Assembly (NCBI GenBank): GCA_009885425.1
Contig: VFKS01000053.1
Span: 1-6,499 of the forward strand
Source: Novosphingobium sp.
Lineage (GTDB): Bacteria > Pseudomonadota > Alphaproteobacteria > Sphingomonadales > Sphingomonadaceae
Length of the DNA: 6,499 bases
Direction of reading: 5' to 3'
Position 1 is the first letter of the stretch. Every line of letters starts with the position of its first letter. The notes beneath the pieces were generated by a model, which made no database searches, was not told the DNA's origin, and saw nothing but the letters and a program-made list of their open reading frames with translations. A program made the translations under genes and the position numbers. Shown here piece after piece: positions 1 through 5,209 of the stretch.

Positions 1-193
1 GATCGGCGCGCTCAACGAAGACTTGGGTCTGGCGATCCGCCGGGCGCTGCGGATGGATCCGCTCGCCGCTGCGATCACTGGTGCCAGCTATAGCTGGGAC
101 CGCGCGACCGATCAGTTCCTCGCCGCCATCGGCAAGGCTGCAGGGGCGCGGATCAGGCCGCCGGTTCTTCAGGAAACGGCGGTTCCAGCGTAA
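1..193 (+). CDS. C-terminal end of a probable family-1/4 glycosyltransferase (partial)
   Basis: An open frame enters from the left edge (first full codon at base 2) and stops at TAA 191-193, leaving 63 residues. The visible tail contains DLGLAIRRALRMDP and then YSWDRATDQFLAAI. This resembles the end of GT-B fold glycosyltransferases, where a short helix of the type 'A..ySWDr.tdqFL..l' packs back onto the N-terminal domain. Such enzymes move a sugar from a nucleotide donor to a lipid, polysaccharide or protein acceptor in the cytoplasm. The catalytic EX7E region and donor pocket lie outside the window, so substrate and subfamily cannot be judged. Its last 41 bases overlap the tail of the convergent Rrf2 regulator. 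The call rests on the tail motif alone, so it is moderate. Confidence 0.55.
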   Translation, partial: IGALNEDLGLAIRRALRMDPLAAAITGASYSWDRATDQFLAAIGKAAGARIRPPVLQETAVPA

Positions 194-596
194 TCGCATC
201 GGCCAGACTGACCTGATCGAGCATCGCCGCCATTTCATCGCGCAGGGTCAGCATCAGCCCGCGCAGGCGGCAATCGGCTTCGGGCAGGCAATTGTGGCAA
301 TGCTCATAGGCATTGCGGCTGGCGCAGGGGACCAGCGCCAGACTGCCCCGGGTCAGCCGGATGATATCGCCATAGCGGATATCGACTGGGGCCAGCGCTA
401 GCTCGTACCCACCATCGCGCCCACGGTGCGAAATGACCAGACCAGCCCGGACCATTTCGGACAGGATCACGGTCAGGAACTTGCGCGGAATATTCTGCGC
501 CTCGGCAATCGCATCAAGCCGCACGGGGCCCTGACCAACAGTGTCGGCCAGGTGCTGCAAAGCGCGGATCGTATAGCGGGTTTTCTGCGAAAGCAT
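153..596 (-). CDS. Rrf2-family transcriptional regulator, probable Fe-S sensor
   Basis: A 147-residue protein with the full Rrf2 plan. The start MLSQKTRYTIRAL is the usual opening of this family and fixes the ATG at 594-596. A winged helix-turn-helix follows at about residues 10-65 (IAEAQNIPRKFLTVILSEM, then the GRDGGYELA wing), with a dimerisation helix near the C-terminus. Four cysteines lie in the sensor loop: C91, C100, C103 and C109 (C-X8-C-X2-C-X5-C). Known members (IscR, NsrR, RirA) bind an iron-sulphur cluster through three cysteines in this region and report on Fe-S, NO or iron status. Here the spacing differs from IscR, so the effector is not assigned. The gene is monocistronic as far as visible and runs convergent into the glycosyltransferase tail. 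A palindrome upstream suggests autoregulation. Family is near certain; the signal is inferred. Confidence 0.93.
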   Translation of the reverse strand: MLSQKTRYTIRALQHLADTVGQGPVRLDAIAEAQNIPRKFLTVILSEMVRAGLVISHRGRDGGYELALAPVDIRYGDIIRLTRGSLALVPCASRNAYEHCHNCLPEADCRLRGLMLTLRDEMAAMLDQVSLADAITLEPPFPEEPAA

Positions 597-605
597 GAGA
601 ACCGC

Positions 606-635
606 CTATCAGCACGGTCCGACATGAAATGTCAA
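606..635 (-). promoter_or_regulatory. Candidate promoter and operator of the Rrf2 gene
   Basis: On the minus strand a perfect TTGACA (-35) occupies 635-630. It is followed about 17 bases later by a weak -10 (CTGATA at 612-607, or TGATAG at 611-606). The perfect inverted repeat GACAT-GAA-ATGTC (621-633) overlaps the -35 box, the position expected for an autorepressor site. Transcription would then start near 600, only a few bases before the ATG at 596, so the leader would be very short. The -35 and the palindrome are directly visible; the -10 and the regulator are inferred. Confidence 0.4.
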
Positions 636-814
636 CTTGGGGGGTAGAAAGTCGCATAGCTTAAGCCGTCGGGCCGATTGGTCCCGTGCCAGACGGGGAT
701 CGCCGCAGCAACGGTGTTGATCAAGCTGGGGCACGGTTTTCCGTTTCGCCTCGCAACGCGCAAGTCCTGAATATTCAAGGGCGTTGTTGGCGCGGTGACC
801 CCGCTGCCGCCAGA

Positions 815-880
815 GGTTGAGCCATCGCTTAGACGGCTGACCCAACTGGTTGAGCCATTTGGCCGATATGAAGCTCAACC
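815..880. repeat. GGTTGAGCC repeat cluster, possible regulator-binding sites
   Basis: GGTTGAGCCAT occurs as an exact direct repeat at 815-825 and 848-858, 33 bases apart, about three helical turns. The inverse GCTCAACC follows at 873-880. The second and third copies form a perfect 8-bp inverted repeat with a 17-base gap. A TTGACA hexamer begins at 885, so the cluster sits just upstream of a possible -35 box, where activators commonly bind. The repeats are seen; the regulatory role is inferred. Confidence 0.4.
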
Positions 881-937
881 CAAATTGACAATCATCGGGC
901 AGCTTTACGCAGTCATTGAGGCTGGGTTTTGTCTAAC

Positions 938-953
938 AGGGAGAAGTCAATTG
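938..953 (+). promoter_or_regulatory. Ribosome binding site that sets the TTG start of the barrel gene
   Basis: AGGGAGA at 938-944 lies six bases before TTG 951-953. No ATG is available in frame. The in-frame GTG at 795 would add about 50 residues ahead of the signal peptide. The spacing and the signal peptide starting exactly at the TTG together choose this start. Confidence 0.75.
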
Positions 954-1646
954 CTCAAATCTGCTACTGTATCGCTTGCCATACTGATCGCGGCATCCGC
1001 TTCCTCGGCCCTTGCTGCCGAAGACGATGAAGCCCGTCTCAAAGTTGGCGTTACTGCCGGAACCCTCGGGATAGGTCCCGAGATCAGCTATCGTATTTCG
1101 GAAACCATCGGTGTGCGCAGCAATGTCACCTTTGTCTCCATCAACGGTGAAATCGAAGGCGACGATCTTACCTATGACGCTAGTCTCAAGCTCAAATCAG
1201 GCGGTGTGATGGTTGATGTCTATCCGTTCGGCGGAGGCTTTCGGCTGTCAGGCGGGCTGCGTGTGAATGGCAATGGCGCTCGCGCAGTTGCAACACCGAA
1301 CTCTGGCACCAATTACGAGATCGACGGCACAACCTACACGGCAGCCCAGATCGGCACTTTGACCGCTGAAACCGAAGTCAACAAAATCGCGCCTTCGCTT
1401 ACGATCGGCTACGGGGGCGGCCTTTCCAAAGGTCTGGTTTTTGGCGTCGAAGCTGGCGTGCTATTTCAGGGCAGCGTCAGAATCAAGCCGCTGACCTTCA
1501 CCGGCGTTTGCGCCACCAACCCCGCTCCGGTCGGTTGCGCATCGTTGGCGACTGACCTCGAAACCGAACGGCTGAGCGTGAACGATGATATCAAGGGTTA
1601 TAAGGCCTATCCGATCCTGCAAATCTCGCTCGGCTACAGGTTCTGA
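951..1646 (+). CDS. Exported outer-membrane beta-barrel protein, sphingomonad type
   Basis: A 231-residue protein starting on TTG. Residues 1-22 are a signal peptide (K3, hydrophobic core SLAILIAASASS, cleavage after ALA, mature end AEDDEARLK). The rest is a series of alternating strands and Gly-rich turns (VGVTAGTLGIGPEISYRI, GVRSNVTFVSI, GGVMVDVYPFGGGFRLSGGLRVN, APSLTIGYGGGL). It ends in SLGYRF, with the terminal Phe typical of proteins inserted by the BAM complex. The length suits a small barrel of about eight strands. C187 and C196 lie in a late loop and could form a disulphide. The substrate or role is unknown; such proteins may be pores, adhesins or structural barrels. It lies upstream of the kinase/regulator pair, separated by a strong stem-loop, and behind GGTTGAGCC repeats. 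Location is well supported, function is not. Confidence 0.82.
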   Translation: MLKSATVSLAILIAASASSALAAEDDEARLKVGVTAGTLGIGPEISYRISETIGVRSNVTFVSINGEIEGDDLTYDASLKLKSGGVMVDVYPFGGGFRLSGGLRVNGNGARAVATPNSGTNYEIDGTTYTAAQIGTLTAETEVNKIAPSLTIGYGGGLSKGLVFGVEAGVLFQGSVRIKPLTFTGVCATNPAPVGCASLATDLETERLSVNDDIKGYKAYPILQISLGYRF

Positions 1647-1652
1647 GTGTCA

Positions 1653-1693
1653 CCGCTACATGGTCCGCCCTGATGGTCAGGGCCATGTAGCGG
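1653..1693 (+). terminator. Two-tier perfect stem-loop after the barrel gene, probable terminator
   Basis: Outer arms CCGCTACATGG (1653-1663) and CCATGTAGCGG (1683-1693) pair perfectly over 11 bp. Inside, CCCTGA (1668-1673) and TCAGGG (1677-1682) pair over 6 bp around a TGG loop, with only TCCG (1664-1667) bulged. The stem starts six bases after the stop codon at 1644-1646, so it should block or attenuate transcription of the barrel mRNA or protect its 3' end. No T-run follows (ATTGCGG), so intrinsic termination is not certain. The palindrome could also act on DNA as a protein-binding site. Confidence 0.5.
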
Positions 1694-1857
1694 ATTGCGG
1701 TCAGCCGCGCATTCGTCCTTTTCGGACCGCCAGTGCGTGCGCCACGGTCAACTGCAATGCAATCGACGGGTTGTTTGGTCCGGTTGGAGCAAGTAGCGTC
1801 CGTCCAGTTCATCCTGATGGCTCATCCGTCAGAGATCGATTGACTGGAAATCTGTGA

Positions 1858-3207
1858 GTGACCAGCTCTGTTGCGGTGATCAGACATCAACTTCTCGGGC
1901 GGCTTTGGGCTGATCTTATCGGGCTGGCGAGCCTTGCCGTGGCTTGCTCCTACATGATCTATCTTGCTGCGCCCCACGCCAATTCGATCGTGCTGGGCAT
2001 CTGGGCGGCAAGTTTTGCACTAATTTGTGTCCGCTGGATCAGAGAGCTGCTGGAAGAACGGGCCTTACCGCAAGTCCTCGATCAGCATGTGCTGCGGTTC
2101 TGGTCGCGCAGTGTCTTTGGCGCTGTGGTCATCAACATTTGGATCGCTGGGGCGGTTTGGGTGATGTTGCCGGGCGCGCCGGTCGAGACAGTCGATATCT
2201 TCGTCGCCCTCTATGGCTGGTACATCCTGACCTTTGCCCTGGTGGCGAACGAGGCGGTGGAATCGGTGCGCTGGACCATCCTGCTGGTCGTCGCTTCGCT
2301 GGTTGGCTTCCTGTTGCTCGATCCGCCGCACGGCGAACGGATTATCGCTTTGGTCATTGCAGTAATGGGGCTTTCGGCGATGGCCCTGCAACAATTGATC
2401 CGGCGGGCAACCGTGCGGGCCACCGAATCCCAGCTGAAAGCCGAAGCCGCGCAGGCCGAGCTGGCGCTCGCGCTCGAACAGGTTTCGGCCCAGCGCGATG
2501 CACGCGCCCGGTTTATGGCGTCGGTCAGTCACGATTTGCAGCAGCCGTTGCAAGCGGCCCAGATGATGTTCGAACTCGCCTGCCGTGAAAACAGCGAAAG
2601 CGCGGCCCGGATTGCGCAAAGTGGCCGGGCTGCCTTCATCTCGGTTGGTTCACTGCTTGAACAAATGCTCGATTTCATGCGGTTGTCGTCCGGACTGGAG
2701 ACCGGGACACGGCAGCGTCAGACAGTATCGGCAGCCTTGGCTTTGCTGGTCGAACAATACCGGATTGCCCGCCCCGGCGGCCCCGAGATCCGTTTTGTAC
2801 CAAGCACGGCGGTGATCGAAATCGATCCCTTGCAGCTGCACCGGACAGTCGGAAATCTGATCGAGAATGCGATCCACCATGCCCGGGCAAATCGAGTGCT
2901 GGTCGGCGTGACCCGTCGGTCCGGAAAGGTGCATCTCTGGGTGATCGACGATGGCGTCGGGATTCCGGCGGAGCTACGGCCCACGCTGTTTGATCCTTAC
3001 GTCCGGGGCGCACCGGCCAGCTCGGCGCGCGCCGGGTTCGGGCTTGGCCTCGCTTCTGCAAACGTCTTGGCCGAAGCGATGGGCGGGGTGTTGAAATTGA
3101 TCCCCGATGCGAATCGCGGGGCGGCGTTCTGCCTCGAACTGCCGTCTGCCAGCGGATCGGCGGCGATGGCGATAGGCGAGGAAGCGGACCAATGCTGCAC
3201 TGCCTGA
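1858..3207 (+). CDS. Six-helix membrane sensor histidine kinase
   Basis: A 449-residue kinase. About six membrane helices fill residues 17-178 (approximately 17-38, 45-60, 85-104, 113-131, 138-154, 160-178), with no large external loop. A coiled signalling helix follows (about 185-222). The HisKA helix carries the phosphate acceptor H225 in SVSHDLQQPLQA. The ATPase domain shows the N box GNLIENAIHHA (N333, N337), the G1 box DDGVGIP (D365, G366, G368), the F box LFDPYVRG and the G2 box GFGLGLA (393-399). All catalytic motifs are present, so it should be active. The short external loops suggest it senses the membrane itself, a small lipophilic ligand or a partner protein. The start is GTG 1858 with a weak GGAAA seven bases before. 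It overlaps the response-regulator gene by 16 bp, so the two are almost certainly partners. The stimulus is unknown. Confidence 0.92.
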   Translation: MTSSVAVIRHQLLGRLWADLIGLASLAVACSYMIYLAAPHANSIVLGIWAASFALICVRWIRELLEERALPQVLDQHVLRFWSRSVFGAVVINIWIAGAVWVMLPGAPVETVDIFVALYGWYILTFALVANEAVESVRWTILLVVASLVGFLLLDPPHGERIIALVIAVMGLSAMALQQLIRRATVRATESQLKAEAAQAELALALEQVSAQRDARARFMASVSHDLQQPLQAAQMMFELACRENSESAARIAQSGRAAFISVGSLLEQMLDFMRLSSGLETGTRQRQTVSAALALLVEQYRIARPGGPEIRFVPSTAVIEIDPLQLHRTVGNLIENAIHHARANRVLVGVTRRSGKVHLWVIDDGVGIPAELRPTLFDPYVRGAPASSARAGFGLGLASANVLAEAMGGVLKLIPDANRGAAFCLELPSASGSAAMAIGEEADQCCTA

Positions 3208-3815
3208 TCTGTGACGATCACCCAATGGTCCTTGAAGCAATGAGCCTGACGTTGGCCCAGCGCTGGCCGAACCTGACCATCGACAGGGCAGGCGATTTCA
3301 CCGAGGCTAAGGCCCTGGCTTCGACCGGACCAGACCTGATCCTGGCCGATCTTGGCATGCCAGGCGCCACGCCGCTCGAAGGCATCGGGGCGCTGCGCCG
3401 CGCTGCCCCCGCCGTGCCGTTAATCGTGTTTACCGGGATGGCGGACGATGACCTGCTGCTGAAGCTGGTAGCCCTGCCGGTCAACGGCTTTGTCGCCAAA
3501 ACCGAATCGCCCGCCGTAGTCATGGCGGCGATCGAACTGGTTCTGGCTGGTGGACGGCATTTCCCAGCCCGGATCGCAGAGCTGGCGCTGCGCCGTTCCG
3601 GGTACAATCCGATCGGCAATGGCACCCGGATCACTGCGCGCCAGCATCAGGTGCTGCAACTGCTCGCAGCGGGCCGGTCCAACAAGGAAATCGCCATTGC
3701 GCTGGCGCTGTCTCCGGCGACGGTCAAGACCCATGTCGCGCAATCGATGGCCGCAGTGGGAGCAGCGAACCGCGCCGAAGCTGCGGCGCGGGCGATAAAT
3801 CTGGGACTGATTTAG
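3192..3815 (+). CDS. LuxR/NarL-type response regulator, partner of the upstream kinase
   Basis: A 207-residue regulator. The receiver domain (1-120) has the acidic pair D8-D9, the phosphorylation site D53 (LADLGMPG), T81 in VFTGM, and the switch lysine K103. A LuxR-type helix-turn-helix fills about 147-205 (ITARQHQVLQLLAAGRSNKEIA, then LSPATVKTHVAQSM). It should be phosphorylated by the kinase upstream and bind DNA as a dimer. The ATG at 3192 lies inside the kinase gene with GAGGAAG at 3178-3184, so translation is probably coupled. The downstream neighbour, bamD, is convergent with only 34 bp between stops, so any shared terminator must be very compact; I do not see a good one. Targets are unknown. 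The adjacent barrel gene and the operon itself are the natural candidates. Confidence 0.93.
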   Translation: MLHCLICDDHPMVLEAMSLTLAQRWPNLTIDRAGDFTEAKALASTGPDLILADLGMPGATPLEGIGALRRAAPAVPLIVFTGMADDDLLLKLVALPVNGFVAKTESPAVVMAAIELVLAGGRHFPARIAELALRRSGYNPIGNGTRITARQHQVLQLLAAGRSNKEIAIALALSPATVKTHVAQSMAAVGAANRAEAAARAINLGLI

Positions 3816-3849
3816 GCGTAACTACGACGCGAGATGCAGCGCACCGCCC

Positions 3850-4647
3850 CTACTTAACCGCAGCACCCGGGGCGTGTTTGCCCATCAGCTTGTAGGCTTT
3901 GCCGTACCATTCGCTGCCGGGATAGTTGGCGCCCAGCACCGCGGCGTATTTCAGCGCTTCTTCGGGCATCCCCAGTTGCAGGCTGGATTCGACCATCCGG
4001 AACAAGGCTTCGGGTGCGTGGCTGGTGGTCTGGTAGGTTTCGATCACATTGCGGAAGCGGTGCGTGGCGGCGAGCCAGCGGCCCGAGCGCTGATAATAGC
4101 GGCCGATCTGCATTTCCTTGCCGGCCAGGTGATCGTTGACCAGATCGATTTTGATCCGGGCATCGGCCGCATAGCGCGTGTTGGGATAACGGCGGACCAC
4201 TTCGTTGAGCGCGGTCAGCGCCTGCAGGGTGATCTTCTGATCGCGATCAACGTCGCTGATCTGCTCGTAATAGCACAGCCCGATCAGGTAATAGGCATAG
4301 GCCGCATCGCGGTTGCCCGGATGGATCGAGAGGAACCGCTGCGAAGCCTGGACCGACTTGTTGTAATCCTTGGCGGCGTAATAGCTGAACGCGCTCATCA
4401 ATTGGGCGCGGCGGGCCCACGGCGAATAGGGGTGCTGGCGCTCAACCTCGTCAAACAAGGCCGCTGCGATCAGGGTGTCGCCCCGGTCGAGCCGGTCCTT
4501 GGCGGCGCCATAGAGCGTCTCCACATCGCGCGCGACATAGGCGGTATCCTTCGCCTTCGCCCCTCGCCCGCCGCAACCGGCAGTGAACAGCATAGCCGTG
4601 GCAGACACAGCGAGAATGGCGAGCTTGAGCGGGGAATGGGCAATCAT
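3850..4647 (-). CDS. bamD: Outer-membrane protein assembly factor BamD
   Basis: A 265-residue lipoprotein of the BAM complex, which folds barrel proteins into the outer membrane. BamD sits on the periplasmic face of that membrane and contacts BamA. A lipoprotein signal (MIAHSPLKLAILAVSATAMLFTAGC) puts the lipidated cysteine at C25. TPR-type helical pairs follow: LYGAAKDRLDRGDTLIAAAL near 45-65, then ALFDEVERQHPYSPWARRAQ, a stretch around YNKSVQASQRFLSIHPG, ALTALNEVVRRYPNTRYA, and LFRMVESSLQLGMPEEALKY at the end. The length is close to the usual 245-280. The ATG at 4645-4647 is chosen because it starts the signal peptide and has AGGA (4657-4654) six bases ahead. An upstream in-frame ATG at 4779 would bury the signal. 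The DUF6481-like gene lies 94 bp upstream on the same strand. Confidence 0.93.
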   Translation of the reverse strand: MIAHSPLKLAILAVSATAMLFTAGCGGRGAKAKDTAYVARDVETLYGAAKDRLDRGDTLIAAALFDEVERQHPYSPWARRAQLMSAFSYYAAKDYNKSVQASQRFLSIHPGNRDAAYAYYLIGLCYYEQISDVDRDQKITLQALTALNEVVRRYPNTRYAADARIKIDLVNDHLAGKEMQIGRYYQRSGRWLAATHRFRNVIETYQTTSHAPEALFRMVESSLQLGMPEEALKYAAVLGANYPGSEWYGKAYKLMGKHAPGAAVK

Positions 4648-4688
4648 GGTGGGTCCTATAACCAGCCCCAGCCTGAACGCCAAGTGAA

Positions 4689-4709
4689 GTTGCGCGGTTT
4701 TCCCGCAAC
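4689..4709 (-). terminator. Short stem-loop between the DUF6481-like gene and bamD, weak terminator candidate
   Basis: Read on the minus strand, GTTGCG and CGCAAC pair over 6 bp with a GG/CC extension around an AAAA loop and one bulged G. It lies 32 bases after the stop of the upstream gene. A second small inverted repeat (CCGTT/AACGG, 4715-4731) sits between them. No T-run follows, so it may only slow or stabilise the transcript leading into bamD. Confidence 0.25.
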
Positions 4710-4741
4710 GCTCACCGTTCCGGCCAAACGGGCGCTCCGGC

Positions 4742-5053
4742 TCAGCCTTTGCGCTTCTTGCGCGCGGCGTATTTGGCATCGCGCGCGGCCTTCAGCTCTT
4801 CCTCGGTCGGCGGGATCACTTCAGGAACCATCGAAGCGGCCTTCTTGTCGGCTTTGGCCTGCGCAATCGCGGCCTTTTTGGCGGCGCTCTTCTCAGCCTG
4901 AGCCGCATCGCGCGCGGCGGCAGCGGCAATCCGCTCGGCCAGCACGGCGTCGTCAATCTTGGGCTTGGCGGCCAGCTTGGCCAGCGCCTTATCGCGCGCA
5001 GCCTTCGCCAGCGCGGTACGTTCTTCTAGGGTCGGGTCTTTGTAGGAAGCCAT
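4742..5053 (-). CDS. Small Ala/Lys-rich charged protein, DUF6481-like
   Basis: A 103-residue cytoplasmic protein with no signal peptide or membrane segment. The N-terminus MASYKDPTLEERTALAKAARDKALAKLAAKP and the C-terminus EELKAARDAKYAARKKRKG are basic. The middle (about 40-72) is an Ala-rich amphipathic helix with alternating Lys, Glu and Arg, likely coiled-coil or disordered. The pattern matches small alphaproteobacterial proteins that I recall as DUF6481; the function of that family is unknown to me. The basic tail could bind nucleic acid, which is inference. It is upstream of bamD on the same strand, with 94 bp containing small hairpins between them, so co-transcription is possible but not shown. 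No good Shine-Dalgarno precedes the ATG (CGCTCCTCACC-ATG), so expression may depend on an unusual start context. The reading frame is supported by composition and ATG position. Confidence 0.7.
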   Translation of the reverse strand: MASYKDPTLEERTALAKAARDKALAKLAAKPKIDDAVLAERIAAAAARDAAQAEKSAAKKAAIAQAKADKKAASMVPEVIPPTEEELKAARDAKYAARKKRKG

Positions 5054-5188
5054 GGTGAGGAGCGGTCTTTTCTGGTTGTTCGAGTGTAGGTTGGGGGCGC
5101 CTTACACGAAACTACCGCAAATGCGAACCGTCTCGGATTTATGCCGGGCGCCGTCTTGCCAACCCACTGGTTGCGGTTTAGCTCTGCT

Positions 5189-5209
5189 GGAGGAGAAAAA
5201 TGCGAAATG
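5189..5209 (+). promoter_or_regulatory. Shine-Dalgarno serving two out-of-frame ATGs
   Basis: GGAGGAG (5189-5195) is followed by ATG at 5200-5202 and by a second ATG at 5207-5209 in another frame. The first is closer to ideal spacing from GGAGG (six bases). The second is 11 bases from the end of GGAGGAG but opens the long frame with a signal peptide. The 5207 start is chosen on coding evidence. The 5200 frame may act as a decoy. Confidence 0.6.

Larger units (their letters stand above)
597..950. other. 354-bp intergenic region between the divergent Rrf2 and barrel-protein genes
   Basis: No convincing gene. Reading frames exist in both directions (for example 609-878 on the minus strand), but they have no family features and no ribosome binding site. 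The Rrf2 side holds the palindrome at 621-633. The middle (about 640-800) shows only small inverted repeats, for example CCGTGCC 684-690 with GGCACGG 730-736. The barrel-gene side holds the GGTTGAGCC repeats (815-880) and a perfect TTGACA at 885-890 with no good -10 at 16-18 bases. The ribosome binding site follows at 938-944. I read it as the shared control region of the two divergent genes. Confidence 0.6.

Noticed and set aside
609..878. An 89-codon minus-strand frame upstream of the Rrf2 gene
   Set aside because: No ribosome binding site, no family resemblance, and it runs across the repeat cluster and the Rrf2 promoter. Treated as non-coding.
877..928. Alternative pairing AACCCA/TGGGTT competing with the GGTTGAGC/GCTCAACC hairpin, as an attenuator or riboswitch
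   Set aside because: Six base pairs across 40 bases is common by chance, and no conserved riboswitch core or T-run is visible.
795..950. GTG start at 795 for the barrel protein
   Set aside because: The extension hides the signal peptide and crosses the repeat cluster; TTG 951 has a well-spaced AGGGAGA.
1944..2588. A 214-codon frame inside the kinase gene
   Set aside because: The kinase frame carries all histidine-kinase motifs; the alternative translation is Arg/Gly/Ala-rich without any recognisable feature.
4648..4680. A TTGGCG-17-TATAGG promoter immediately before bamD
   Set aside because: The -10 would overlap the AGGA ribosome binding site, so a transcript from it would lose the site. 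It is considered coincidental or too weak to call.
4648..4779. Longer bamD start at 4779
   Set aside because: It would place 44 charged residues before a clear lipoprotein signal peptide, which would abolish export, and it would overlap the upstream gene's end.
3874..5058. A 394-codon plus-strand reading frame opposite bamD and the DUF6481-like gene
   Set aside because: It is antisense to two well-supported genes, has low-complexity His/Arg/Pro-rich translation and no domain. It is a by-product of GC-rich codon use.
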